36,833 nucleotides of DNA from Actinomycetota bacterium (GTDB lineage Bacteria > Actinomycetota > Thermoleophilia > Gaiellales > Gaiellaceae), in the NCBI GenBank assembly GCA_005884005.1, contig VAWI01000067.1:1-36833 (forward strand), in the 5' to 3' direction. The translations under genes were made by a program, and so were the position numbers. How positions within the stretch are numbered: the stretch's first letter is position 1; each line of letters starts with the position of its first letter. Positions 6,560 through 14,357 of this stretch are shown here, piece after piece. Under the pieces are notes generated by a model, which worked only from the letters and a program-made list of their open reading frames with translations, did no database searches and had not been told where the DNA came from.

Positions 6560-7732
6560 TCACTCCAGCCGCTGGAGCGTGTAGCCGCGCTCGGCCATCG
6601 CCTCGAGCAGCTGCAGGCAGTGCTCCTCGTCCCGCGTTACGAGTGTCAGCTCCACCTCGGTCTCGCTGACCGGGATGTCCATCCCCTCGCGGTGGTGCTC
6701 GACCGCGATCACGTTGCCCCGCTCCTCGGCGACGAGCGACAGCAGCTTGATCAGCTCTCCCGGCCGGTCGGCCAGCTGCGTGCGGACGACCAGGTAGCGC
6801 CCCGCGACGGTGAGGCCGTGCCGCATCACCGAGATCAGCATCGTCGCATCGATGTTCCCGCCGGAGAGCAACGCCACCACCGGCCCCGACCCGCCCACGC
6901 GCCCCGCAAGGAGCGCCGCGACCCCAACCGCCCCCGCCCCTTCGATAACGAGCTTCGAGCGCTCGAGCAGGAGCACGATCGCCTCGCTGATCTCCTCGTC
7001 GGAGACGGTGATCATCTCCTCGAGGACATCCTCGAGGATCGCCGAGGTTAGCTCGCCCGGATGCTTGACCGCGATTCCGTCGGCGATCGTGTACCTGTCG
7101 CGCCGAATCTCGACACCGACGACGCGAACCTCCGGCCTCACTGCCCGCAGCGCGAGCGCGATGCCCGCCGCGAGCCCTCCGCCGCCGACCGGGACGAGCA
7201 CCGTTTCCGCCTGCGGCACCTGCTCGGCGAGCTCGAGCCCGATCGTTCCCTGGCCCGCGATCACCGTCTCGTCCTCGTACGGGTGGACGAAGGTGGCGCC
7301 GGTCTCCTCCGCGTACGCGAGCGCCGCCGCCAGCGCTTCCTCGAAGGTCAGGCCCGCCAGCTCGGTCGCCGCGCCGTAGTTGCGGCAGGCCTCGACCTTC
7401 GCCATCGGCGCGTCCTGCGGGACGAAGATCGCCGCCGGGATTCCCGCCTCGCGCGCCGCCCACGCGACCGCCTGGCCGTGGTTGCCGGCGCTCGCCGCAA
7501 CGACACCGGCAGCGCGCTGCGGCTCGGTGAGGGCGGCGATCCGCGTGACGGCGCCTCGAACCTTGAACGAGCCGGTCCGCTGAAGGTTCTCGGCCTTGAG
7601 GACTACCTCGCGCGCCGCGAGCCGCGAGAACGTGTCCGAGCCGTAGACCGGCGTGGCGCGCGCGACGCCGGCGAGGCCGCGGCGCGCCGCCTCGATCTCA
7701 GTGAGTGTCGGGCTTTTGGTTTCCGTCGCCAA
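6560..7732 (-). CDS. ilvA: Threonine ammonia-lyase (threonine dehydratase) with C-terminal ACT domain
   Basis: 390 residues from TTG at 7732, just upstream of the conserved N-terminus (LTEIEAARRGLAGVARATPV). Longer readings run through meaB. PLP-dependent deamination of threonine gives 2-oxobutyrate. The PLP Lys57 sits in GSFKVRGA, ASAGNHGQAVAWAA binds the substrate carboxylate, and PVGGGGLAAG is the phosphate loop. Residues from about 315 (YLVVRTQLADRPGELIKLL) form one ACT-like domain, giving the medium-length form of the enzyme. The start lies 35 bases inside meaB, so the two are translationally coupled. 2-oxobutyrate leads to propionyl-CoA and methylmalonyl-CoA, the pathway MeaB protects, so a catabolic role is at least as likely as isoleucine synthesis. 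Confidence 0.9.
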   Translation of the reverse strand: MATETKSPTLTEIEAARRGLAGVARATPVYGSDTFSRLAAREVVLKAENLQRTGSFKVRGAVTRIAALTEPQRAAGVVAASAGNHGQAVAWAAREAGIPAAIFVPQDAPMAKVEACRNYGAATELAGLTFEEALAAALAYAEETGATFVHPYEDETVIAGQGTIGLELAEQVPQAETVLVPVGGGGLAAGIALALRAVRPEVRVVGVEIRRDRYTIADGIAVKHPGELTSAILEDVLEEMITVSDEEISEAIVLLLERSKLVIEGAGAVGVAALLAGRVGGSGPVVALLSGGNIDATMLISVMRHGLTVAGRYLVVRTQLADRPGELIKLLSLVAEERGNVIAVEHHREGMDIPVSETEVELTLVTRDEEHCLQLLEAMAERGYTLQRLE

Positions 7733-8702
7733 GGTGGAACACCTTGTCAATGATCTCTCGAACCGCGGTGAGCGGGTCGAGCTCCCGGCTCTGAACCTCG
7801 TCGAGCAGCCGGCGCAACTCTGGATCGCCGGCGACGGCCCGCTCGAGATGCGCCTTCGCACGGGCGGAGGCGACCGCGAACACCTCGCCCGCGAGATTCT
7901 GGCGCCGCCGCTGGTCCAGCAGCCCTTCGTCGACGAGGAAGGCGCGGTGCGCCTCGATTTGCCCCCAGAGCTCGGGCACGTTCTCGCCGCGTGTGGCGTC
8001 GGTCAGAATGATCGGAGGCCGCCACGCGCGTTCCCCGTCGAGTGAGAGGATGGATCGAACCTCGTTCAGCATCGTCTTGGCCGCCGGGTGATCCATCTTG
8101 TTGATCGCGATCACGTCAGGGATCTCCATGATTCCGGCCTTGAGCGCCTGGATCGAATCCCCCGAGCCGGGCATCAGCACCAAGACCACGGTGTCGGCGA
8201 TCCCGATCACCTCGACCTCGCTCTGCCCGGCGCCGACCGTCTCGAGGAAGACGAGCTCCTTGCCGGAAGCGTCGAGGACGAGGAACGCCTGCAGCGTCGC
8301 TTCGGCGAGGCCTCCAAGGTGACCGCGGGTCCCCATCGAGCGGATGAACACCTCGGGATCGAGGAAGTGGTCGGAAAGGCGGATCCGATCGCCGAGCAGC
8401 GCCCCGTGCGAGAAGGGACTCGACGGGTCGACGGAGATCACGCCCACGGTCTTGTCCTCTTCCCGGACATGGCGGACGAGCATCGAGATCAGGCTGGACT
8501 TGCCGACACCGGGCGGCCCCGTGACCCCGACCGCGTAGGCTCGGCCCGTTTCCGGATAGACGTCGCGTACGAGCTCGTACGCCATCGGGTCCGAGTTCTC
8601 GACCAGCGTGATTGCCCGCGCCAGAGCCCGCTTCTCGCCCGCGCGGACGCCCGCAGCGAGCGACTCCCGCGTGAAGTCGCGGCGAGTAGCCATGGTCGTC
8701 AT
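7698..8702 (-). CDS. meaB: MeaB/ArgK-type G3E GTPase, methylmalonyl-CoA mutase chaperone
   Basis: 334 residues from ATG 8702 (a second ATG at 8693 is equally possible). Features in order: an N-terminal helical segment; Walker A GVTGPPGVGKSS at 59-70; VISVDPSSPFSHGALLGDRIR; MGTRGHLGGL; FLETVGAGQSEVEV, the MeaB switch motif; and the base-specificity motif INKMDHPAAK. These identify the MeaB/MMAA family, which loads and protects adenosylcobalamin-dependent methylmalonyl-CoA mutase. No mutase gene is in the window. The C-terminal arm ends in HLGDGNQKPDTH and overlaps ilvA. The start lies only 2 bases from the upstream MFS stop, so MFS-meaB-ilvA form one transcript. Confidence 0.93.
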   Translation of the reverse strand: MTTMATRRDFTRESLAAGVRAGEKRALARAITLVENSDPMAYELVRDVYPETGRAYAVGVTGPPGVGKSSLISMLVRHVREEDKTVGVISVDPSSPFSHGALLGDRIRLSDHFLDPEVFIRSMGTRGHLGGLAEATLQAFLVLDASGKELVFLETVGAGQSEVEVIGIADTVVLVLMPGSGDSIQALKAGIMEIPDVIAINKMDHPAAKTMLNEVRSILSLDGERAWRPPIILTDATRGENVPELWGQIEAHRAFLVDEGLLDQRRRQNLAGEVFAVASARAKAHLERAVAGDPELRRLLDEVQSRELDPLTAVREIIDKVFHLGDGNQKPDTH

Positions 8703-8703
8703 G

Positions 8704-10008
8704 CTAGATAGCCCGCTGACGGGTGCGACCGTGCGCCTCGACCGCAGCCTCGGGCTCGGGCTCGACGGGCGCTTGTACCGGCTCCACTGTCTCGGACGGC
8801 ATCTCCGCTGCGCGGCGCGCGAGCGTGAAGCCGACCACGGCTGCCATTGCGGAGAGTACCGCGGCGGCAGCCCAGACCCAGCGCGGGCCGACGGCGTCGG
8901 TGAGCCGGCCGGCAAGCACCATGCCGAGCGCGAGGAAGGTGACGTTCGAGCTCATCAGGACCGTGAATGCTCGCCCGCGGAACCGGTCCGGCGCACCGCG
9001 CTGGACGAGCAGCGCGTTGCAGACGATCGTCGCTCCGTTGCCGGCACCGGAGACGATCACGCAAACCGCTGCCACCCACACGTTGGGCGACGCGGCCGCG
9101 CCGGCCACGCCGATCGCCATCAGGCCAAGCGACGCACCGTAGACGTTGGCGAGCCCGCGCTCCTCGATCCACGAGCCGGCCAGGTACGCGCCCATCGCAA
9201 GCCCGACCCCAGCGGACGCCATCATCAGACCGAGGCCGAAGCTGCCCGCAGAGAACGAGTCAGTCGCTAGGAAGGGCTCGCCGACGTTGACGAACGCGTT
9301 CGCGAACATACCGACGTTCCAGGCGATCAATACCGTCAGCAGCGCCCGCGAGCGCCGGACGAGCATCAGGCCGTCGGCGAGATCGCGCCAGTGGCCGCGG
9401 GACTCAGCTCGGGCCTGCTGGAGCAGCCGCTGCGGAATCTGGGCGAGCAGGGCGGCGGAGAGGAGGAAGGTGGCGGCATTGATCCAGTAGGCGAGATGCG
9501 GGCCTCGGGCGGCGACGAGGGCGCCTCCGACGAGCGAGCCGACCGCCCAGGTCGAGTTGTCGATCGTCTGCAGCAAGGAGTTCGCCCGCGCGAGGTCCTC
9601 GTCCGCGACGAGGTTCGGGAGCCCGGCGTAGACCGCGGGGCGGAAGAAGCCGGTCGCGATTCCGATCACGGCGGCCAGCGCCACGATCGTGGTCGCATTC
9701 GGCGCGAAGGGCAGCGCGCAGAAGACGCCGAACCGGACAACGTCGGCTCCGATCAGCAGAGCGCGGCGAGAGAGACGGTCGACCAGAGGCGCCGCCAGGA
9801 GGCCGACGAGCAGGGTCGGCAGGATGTCGGCGATCAGCAGCGCGCTCATCCACAGCGGCGAATGGGTTCGCCTGAGAACGTCGATCTGCAGCGCTACGAG
9901 CGCGAGCCAGGTTCCGAGGCCCGAGCCGAACGTCGCCAGGAAAAGCGAGCGGAAGCTCGGCTCACGGCCGAGGAGGCCGAGTCGGCGGCCGGTCAGATCG
10001 CGGCTCAC
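8704..10008 (-). CDS. MFS transporter (EntS/MFS_3-like exporter)
   Basis: 434 residues from GTG 10008, with 12 predicted membrane helices. The N-half begins FRSLFLATFGSGLGTWLALVALQ. The loop-2/3 motif appears as LAAPLVDRLSRRALLIGADVVRFG, and loop 4 shows FRPAVYAGLPNLVADEDLARANSL, typical of the MFS_3 branch that includes EntS and macrolide exporters. The second half repeats the pattern (DRFRGRAFTVLMSSN). The C-tail is Pro/Glu-rich (VEPVQAPVEPEPEAAVEAH) and cytoplasmic. The substrate is unknown. It sits 53 bases after the aminotransferase and directly before meaB. A TACCGT at 10019-10024 is 10 bases upstream and could give it its own promoter. Confidence 0.88.
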   Translation of the reverse strand: MSRDLTGRRLGLLGREPSFRSLFLATFGSGLGTWLALVALQIDVLRRTHSPLWMSALLIADILPTLLVGLLAAPLVDRLSRRALLIGADVVRFGVFCALPFAPNATTIVALAAVIGIATGFFRPAVYAGLPNLVADEDLARANSLLQTIDNSTWAVGSLVGGALVAARGPHLAYWINAATFLLSAALLAQIPQRLLQQARAESRGHWRDLADGLMLVRRSRALLTVLIAWNVGMFANAFVNVGEPFLATDSFSAGSFGLGLMMASAGVGLAMGAYLAGSWIEERGLANVYGASLGLMAIGVAGAAASPNVWVAAVCVIVSGAGNGATIVCNALLVQRGAPDRFRGRAFTVLMSSNVTFLALGMVLAGRLTDAVGPRWVWAAAAVLSAMAAVVGFTLARRAAEMPSETVEPVQAPVEPEPEAAVEAHGRTRQRAI

Positions 10009-10038
10009 GGCCTCTGAAACGGTAACAGGGTGCTGTCG

Positions 10039-10057
10039 CCCCGAAAGAGGGGTTTTT
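10039..10057 (+). other. Small hairpin with T-run in the hisC-MFS gap
   Basis: CCCC (10039-10042), loop GAAAGA, GGGG (10049-10052), then TTTTT. Read on the plus strand it resembles a weak intrinsic terminator, but both flanking genes are on the minus strand. There the same bases can pair as CCGAAA/TTTCGG without a following T-run. It could block antisense transcription; function is unclear. Confidence 0.3.
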
Positions 10058-10061
10058 CGGA

Positions 10062-11210
10062 CTAGGCGGTTTTGGTGGCCATCTCGGTGACGCGGTCGAG
10101 TGCATTGGCGAGGAATCCGTTCTCCGTTTCAGTGCCGACCGTCACTCGGATCGCGGTCGAGCCACCGAAGCCGTGGGTCGGCCTGACGATCACACCATGG
10201 CGCAACAGCTGCTCGAACAAGGGCCGCGAATCTTCCCCGATATCGCAGTAGACGAAGTTCGCCACAGCCGGCCCAGCCGGCTCGAGTCCGTGCTCTCGGA
10301 GAATTCGCTCAACCTCCGGTCGCTGCGCAGCGTTCTCGAGGCGGCGGCGTTCCACCTCCTGTGTGCCGTCGAGGCTTGCGAGCGCAGCTTCTTGCGCCGG
10401 TGTCGTGATGTCGAAGGCTCGCCGCACCTTGCCAAGCGCGGTCACTGCGCTCGCCGGCGCCAGCGCGTAGCCGACGCGAAGCCCGGCAAGCCCGAAGATC
10501 TTCGAAAACGTCCGCAGGACGACGACCCGGCGCCCGGCCTTCAGGTACTCCCCGATCCCGTCGGCATAGTCCGGGTCGTCGATGTACTCGAAGTACGCCT
10601 GGTCGAGGACGGTGAGAACGTGCTCAGGTACGCGGCCGAAGTAGGCGTCGAGCTCGGCGCGGGTGTTCATCGTCCCCGTCGGGTTGTTCGGGTGGCAGAC
10701 GTAGACGAGCTTCGTCCGCGGAGTGATCGCGTCGAGCATCGCTTCCAGGTCGTAGCGGTCGTCGCGCAAGGGAACGGTCTTCGGCGTGGCACCGAGCTTT
10801 CTGGCGTCGATCGCGTAACTCGGGAACGACGGCCAGCCAAAGACGATCTCGTCGCCCGGGTCGAGCACGGCCTGGGACAGGCCGTCGACGAGGCCATCGG
10901 AGCCCGCGCCGACCGCGACCTCCTCGAACCGGACATCGTGGAGGTCGGCCAGCGCCGCCCGGAGGCGGTAGGCGCCGCCGTCGGGGTAGCGGTTCAGATC
11001 GGGAGCGCACCGCTCGATAGCCTCGAGTGCCGCCGGAAACGGGCCGAACGGCCCCTCGTTCGACGCGAGCTTGACGACCCGCTCGAGCCCGAGCTCGCGC
11101 TGGACCTCTTCCACAGGCTTGCCGGGCTCGTACGGCACGAGATCGCGAACTGGCGGCCGGAAGAAGCTGTCGGCGATCTCGGCGAGACGCTGGTCGCTCG
11201 GGCCGGCCAT
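10062..11210 (-). CDS. hisC: Histidinol-phosphate aminotransferase-like PLP enzyme
   Basis: 382 residues, a fold-type I aminotransferase of the HisC group. Visible landmarks are VVKLASNEGPFGP, LNRYPDGGAYRLR, the HPNNPTGT motif (Asn175 region), VLDQAYFEYID and the Schiff-base Lys237 in TFSKIFGLAGLRVGYA. The C-terminal IRVTVGTETENGFL carries the substrate-carboxylate Arg. Such enzymes transaminate histidinol phosphate, but many also accept phenylalanine or other aromatic 2-oxo acids. No other his gene is nearby, so an aromatic aminotransferase role is possible. The ATG at 11210 has TAGATT six bases upstream, a leaderless promoter divergent from pntAA. Confidence 0.85.
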   Translation of the reverse strand: MAGPSDQRLAEIADSFFRPPVRDLVPYEPGKPVEEVQRELGLERVVKLASNEGPFGPFPAALEAIERCAPDLNRYPDGGAYRLRAALADLHDVRFEEVAVGAGSDGLVDGLSQAVLDPGDEIVFGWPSFPSYAIDARKLGATPKTVPLRDDRYDLEAMLDAITPRTKLVYVCHPNNPTGTMNTRAELDAYFGRVPEHVLTVLDQAYFEYIDDPDYADGIGEYLKAGRRVVVLRTFSKIFGLAGLRVGYALAPASAVTALGKVRRAFDITTPAQEAALASLDGTQEVERRRLENAAQRPEVERILREHGLEPAGPAVANFVYCDIGEDSRPLFEQLLRHGVIVRPTHGFGGSTAIRVTVGTETENGFLANALDRVTEMATKTA

Positions 11211-11216
11211 GGCCGC

Positions 11217-11222
11217 AATCTA
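11217..11222 (-). promoter_or_regulatory. Probable -10 element for hisC (leaderless)
   Basis: On the minus strand TAGATT ends 6 bases before the ATG at 11210. The 158-base divergent gap up to pntAA holds this element and the pntAA -10, with no other gene visible. Confidence 0.5.
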
Positions 11223-11353
11223 CTCGGCCCCCCACCGCTCCCCTTGTTGAGGTGCGCCCAGCCTCCTCCCCGCGGCGAGCGTATCGCGCTTCAGCGCACG
11301 GGTGAGTGACGCCTTTGTGGCGGTTGTGCGACGGTTCGCTCCGGGCGCGGCTT

Positions 11354-11359
11354 TAGAGT
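11354..11359 (+). promoter_or_regulatory. Probable -10 element for pntAA
   Basis: TAGAGT ends 9 bases before the pntAA ATG at 11369. The same hexamer and a similar flank (TAGAGTTGCCC) occur before the 18-codon ORF at 36492. A short or absent leader is implied. Confidence 0.5.
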
Positions 11360-11368
11360 TGCCCGCGG

Positions 11369-12457
11369 ATGAAGGTCGGGGTCCCTCGCGAAACAGCTGG
11401 CGGTGAGCGGCGCGTGGCGCTCGTCCCCGACATAGTCAAGCGGCTTGCGGGCGACGGCTTCGACGTCGCCGTGGAACGGGGCGCCGGGGAGGCGGCGAGC
11501 TTTCCCGATCGCGACTACGAACAGGCGGGTGCGGCGCTCGTCGACGACGCCTACGCCGCCGAGGCGGTCGTGAAGGTCCAACCACCGTCGGCCGACGAGG
11601 TGGCCCGGTTCCGCGAGGGCCAGATCCTGATCGGCTTCCTGCAGCCTCTGACCGACCCCGAGGGCATCGGCCGCCTGGGCGAGCGGGGAGTCATCGCCTT
11701 CGCCATGGAATCGATCCCCAGGATCACCCGGGCGCAGACGATGGACGCGCTGTCCTCGCAGGCGACCGTTTCCGGTTACAAGGCCGCCGTGCTGGCCGCG
11801 GACACGTTGCCGAAGTTTTTCCCGATGCTGATGACCGCCGCCGGCACGGTCGCGCCGGCAAAGGTGCTCGTGCTCGGCGCCGGGGTCGCCGGGCTCCAGG
11901 CGATCGCAACCTCGAGACGGCTGGGCGCCGTGGTCTCCGGGTTCGACGTGAGGCCGATCGTCCGTGAACAGGTCGAGAGCCTCGGCGCCACTTTTCTCGA
12001 CCTCGGCATCAGCGGCGAAGAAACGGCCGGCGGCTATGCACGCGAGCTCACCGAAGAGCAGCAGCAGCGACAGCAGCAGGCGCTCGAAGGGCGGCTGCCC
12101 GAGTTCGATGCCGTGATCACGACCGCCCTCGTGCCCGGACGACCGGCGCCCCGGCTGATCCCCGCATCCGCGGTCGCAGCGATGCGCCCAGGATCGGTCA
12201 TCGTCGACCTGGCCGCCGAGGCGGGCGGAAACTGCGAGCTGACCGAGCCGGGCGAAGCTGTCGTTCGCGAGGGGATAACGATCCTCGGCTACACGAACCT
12301 GCCGAGCACGATGCCGTTCCATGCAAGCCAGCTCTACTCCCGCAACGTGCTCGCGCTCCTCCAGCACTTGGCCCCCGACGGCCAACTGAAGCTCGACTGG
12401 GAAGACGAGATCACATCGTCCGCATGCGTGACGCCAAAAACAGAGGTTGCAGCGTGA
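11369..12457 (+). CDS. pntAA: NAD(P) transhydrogenase subunit alpha part 1 (NAD-binding domain I)
   Basis: 362 residues. MKVGVPRETAGGERRVALVP is the classic AlaDH/PNT N-terminus. AMESIPRITRAQTMDALSSQ follows around 112-131, and the NAD Rossmann motif LGAGVAGLQAIA lies at 169-180. It continues with FDVRPIVREQVESLGA, a Gln/Glu-rich mobile stretch (about 225-240), ITTALVPGRPAPRLI and VIVDLAAEAGGNCELT. This is the soluble NAD(H)-binding half of the alpha subunit; in split-alpha organisms it pairs with a separate membrane part, as here. The complex couples hydride transfer from NADH to NADP+ to proton entry, supplying NADPH. It lacks the membrane helices of E. coli PntA. Its stop TGA overlaps a GTG that opens a 44-codon ORF leading to pntAB. 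Confidence 0.95.
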   Translation: MKVGVPRETAGGERRVALVPDIVKRLAGDGFDVAVERGAGEAASFPDRDYEQAGAALVDDAYAAEAVVKVQPPSADEVARFREGQILIGFLQPLTDPEGIGRLGERGVIAFAMESIPRITRAQTMDALSSQATVSGYKAAVLAADTLPKFFPMLMTAAGTVAPAKVLVLGAGVAGLQAIATSRRLGAVVSGFDVRPIVREQVESLGATFLDLGISGEETAGGYARELTEEQQQRQQQALEGRLPEFDAVITTALVPGRPAPRLIPASAVAAMRPGSVIVDLAAEAGGNCELTEPGEAVVREGITILGYTNLPSTMPFHASQLYSRNVLALLQHLAPDGQLKLDWEDEITSSACVTPKTEVAA

Positions 12458-12588
12458 GTGCCTTTCTCATCTTCAACGGCTGCGCCGACCTGCGCGGCGC
12501 AGCCGGTGCGTACCTCGAAGAACGGGGCACATGGGGGAAGCATGGTTTCCCCCATGAAGCGAGGCGGGAGGAGGCCGAAGCGGCATGA
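12454..12588 (+). CDS. 44-codon ORF bridging pntAA and pntAB
   Basis: GTG at 12454 overlaps the pntAA stop (GTGA), and the TGA at 12586-12588 overlaps the pntAB start (ATGA), so the ORF fits the gap exactly with a 4-base overlap at each end. The product begins MSAFLIFNGCADLRGAAGAY and ends in a charged stretch EARREEAEAA. It has no signal peptide or clear membrane span. Two hairpins fall within it, including a palindromic repeat at 12530-12556 that encodes its middle. It could be a real small subunit, or a coupling ORF that carries ribosomes across a repeat inserted between the two genes. No homologue is known to me. Confidence 0.45.
   Translation: MSAFLIFNGCADLRGAAGAYLEERGTWGKHGFPHEARREEAEAA
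12478..12504. other. Perfect 10-bp hairpin between pntAA and pntAB
   Basis: Arms GGCTGCGCCG (12478-12487) and CGGCGCAGCC (12495-12504) enclose ACCTGCG. It begins 21 bases after the pntAA stop. No T-run follows, so full termination is unlikely. It may pause polymerase or protect the upstream mRNA. Confidence 0.6.
12530..12556. repeat. Palindromic repeat, type 2b
   Basis: Arms CATGGGGGAA (12530-12539) and TTCCCCCATG (12547-12556) pair perfectly over 10 bases. It is the second copy of the family found at 6336-6362; the arms differ by paired changes that preserve the stem. It lies between pntAA and pntAB, 28 bases before the pntAB start. Confidence 0.7.
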
Positions 12589-12956
12589 GTCATGGCTTGT
12601 TGCTCGCGTTCGAGGTCACGATTCTCGTCCTTGCGATTTTCCTCGGATTCGAGGTGATCTCGAAAGTGCCGACGCTGTTGCACACGCCTTTGATGTCCGG
12701 CACCAACGCGATTCACGGGATCGTGATCGTCGGCGCCATGCTCGTCGCGGGGCTCGGCCACAAGGACACGCTGACAACCGTGGTCGGGCTGGTTGCGGTC
12801 GTGCTCGCCTCGGCCAACGTGGTCGGCGGCTTCGTGGTCACCGACCGGATGCTCGAGATGTTCAGGAAGCGGGAGGAGCCGGCGGGTGAACAGCCACCCC
12901 CTGACAGCAGATCTCCGGACGGGGGTCCGGTGCGGAAGACTCCACCGACCCAATGA
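12585..12956 (+). CDS. pntAB: NAD(P) transhydrogenase subunit alpha part 2 (membrane domain)
   Basis: 123 residues with three membrane helices (LLLAFEVTILVLAIFLGFEVI, IHGIVIVGAMLVAGLG, TTVVGLVAVVLASANVVGG). They correspond to the C-terminal part of the E. coli alpha subunit. VISKVPTLLHTPLMSGTNAIHG is strongly conserved in this subunit and FVVTDRMLEMF follows the last helix. After about residue 92 comes a hydrophilic Pro/Asp-rich tail unusual for this short protein. The ATG overlaps the stop of the bridging ORF. It works with PntAA and PntB in the proton channel. Confidence 0.95.
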   Translation: MSHGLLLAFEVTILVLAIFLGFEVISKVPTLLHTPLMSGTNAIHGIVIVGAMLVAGLGHKDTLTTVVGLVAVVLASANVVGGFVVTDRMLEMFRKREEPAGEQPPPDSRSPDGGPVRKTPPTQ

Positions 12957-12962
12957 GGTGGC

Positions 12963-14357
12963 ATGGGCCGGGTAGCGACTGACTTCGCCTACCTGGCGAC
13001 GATCGTCGCCTTCATTCTTGCGCTGAAGTTCCTCTCGCATCCCGCGACTGCGCGGCGGGGAAACTGGATCGGCGCGGTCGGGATGCTGGTCGCGATCGCA
13101 GTCACCTTCGCCCAGAAGTCCGTCGTCAGCTATTGGGAAATCGTCGTGGGGATGGCGATCGGCGGCTCGTTCGGGGCCGTCGCTGCGCGGCGCGTGAAGA
13201 TGACCGCGATGCCGCAGATGGTGGCGCTGTTCAACGGCGTCGGAGGAGGCGCGGCGGCGCTGATCTCACTCGCTGAGTTCCACAACCTCGCCCCCGCTTC
13301 CGGCCGGTTGCACGGCGACATCAGCGTCTCGATCATCCTCTCGGCACTGATCGGTGCGATCTCGTTTTCCGGCTCGCTGGTCGCCTTCGCGAAGCTGCAG
13401 GAGCTGATCCAGGGCCGGCCCATCGTCTATCCCGAACAGCAGATTGTGAACGGCCTGCTTCTCGCGGGCGTGCTGGCGGCTGGAGTGGCCGTCGTGGCGG
13501 GATCCGAGAAGCAGTGGCTGATCGTGGCCGTGATCCTCGGGGCGCTGCTCTTCGGCGTCCTCTTCGTGCTCCCGATCGGGGGCGCCGACATGCCGGTCGT
13601 GATCTCACTGCTGAACGCCTTCACCGGCATCGCCGCGGCCGCGACCGGGTTCGAGCTCGAGAACAACGTCCTGATCGTCAGCGGCATGCTCGTCGGCGCC
13701 TCGGGAACGCTGCTGACGATCCTGATGGGACGGGCGATGAACCGGTCGATCGCAAACGTGCTCTTCGGCGCCTTCGGCCAGGTCGGCCCGAGCGCCGCGG
13801 CGGCGGCGGCCGACACTGACGGCGGCGCCGTCCGCTCGGCGACCGCCGACGACGTCGCGGTGATGCTCGCGTACGCGCACAAGGTTGTCTTCGTGCCGGG
13901 TTACGGGATGGCAGTCGCGCAGGCCCAGCACGACGTCCGACAACTGGCCGACCTGCTCGAGGCCCGCGGGGTCGAGGTCAGCTACGCGATCCACCCGGTG
14001 GCCGGCCGGATGCCCGGCCACATGAACGTGCTCCTCGCCGAGGCGAACGTACCTTACCCGCAGCTGAAGGAGATGGACGAGGCCAATAGCGAGTTCCCGC
14101 GCACGGACGTCGCGCTCGTGATCGGCGCGAACGACGTCACCAATCCCGACGCGCGCACCAACCAGGGCAGCCCGATCTACGGGATGCCGATCCTGAACGT
14201 CGACGAGGCGCAGAGCGTCGTCGTGCTCAAGCGCTCGATGAACCCGGGCTTTGCCGGGATCGAGAACCCGCTCTTCGTAAACCCGAAGACGGTGATGCTC
14301 TTCGGCGACGCAAAAGACTCGATCACCCAGCTGATCGCCGGCATCAAGGCCCAGTGA
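12963..14357 (+). CDS. pntB: NAD(P) transhydrogenase subunit beta
   Basis: 464 residues, the normal length. The N-terminal 260 residues hold about eight or nine membrane helices, including VALFNGVGGGAAALIS and IGGADMPVVISLLNAFTG, a conserved proton-path region. The C-terminal NADP-binding domain (from about 290) has VPGYGMAVAQAQHDV, the GYGMA nucleotide motif, then HPVAGRMPGHMNVLLAEA, VIGANDVTNPDA, IYGMPILNVDEA and KRSMNPGFAGI. GAGGTGG seven bases upstream of the ATG is the ribosome site. It completes a three-polypeptide transhydrogenase. The stop overlaps the next gene as GTGA. Confidence 0.96.
   Translation: MGRVATDFAYLATIVAFILALKFLSHPATARRGNWIGAVGMLVAIAVTFAQKSVVSYWEIVVGMAIGGSFGAVAARRVKMTAMPQMVALFNGVGGGAAALISLAEFHNLAPASGRLHGDISVSIILSALIGAISFSGSLVAFAKLQELIQGRPIVYPEQQIVNGLLLAGVLAAGVAVVAGSEKQWLIVAVILGALLFGVLFVLPIGGADMPVVISLLNAFTGIAAAATGFELENNVLIVSGMLVGASGTLLTILMGRAMNRSIANVLFGAFGQVGPSAAAAAADTDGGAVRSATADDVAVMLAYAHKVVFVPGYGMAVAQAQHDVRQLADLLEARGVEVSYAIHPVAGRMPGHMNVLLAEANVPYPQLKEMDEANSEFPRTDVALVIGANDVTNPDARTNQGSPIYGMPILNVDEAQSVVVLKRSMNPGFAGIENPLFVNPKTVMLFGDAKDSITQLIAGIKAQ

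Noticed and set aside
6522-7463. 313-codon minus-strand ORF in another frame of ilvA
   Set aside because: Gly/Arg/Ala-rich off-frame reading of ilvA, which is unmistakable in its own frame.
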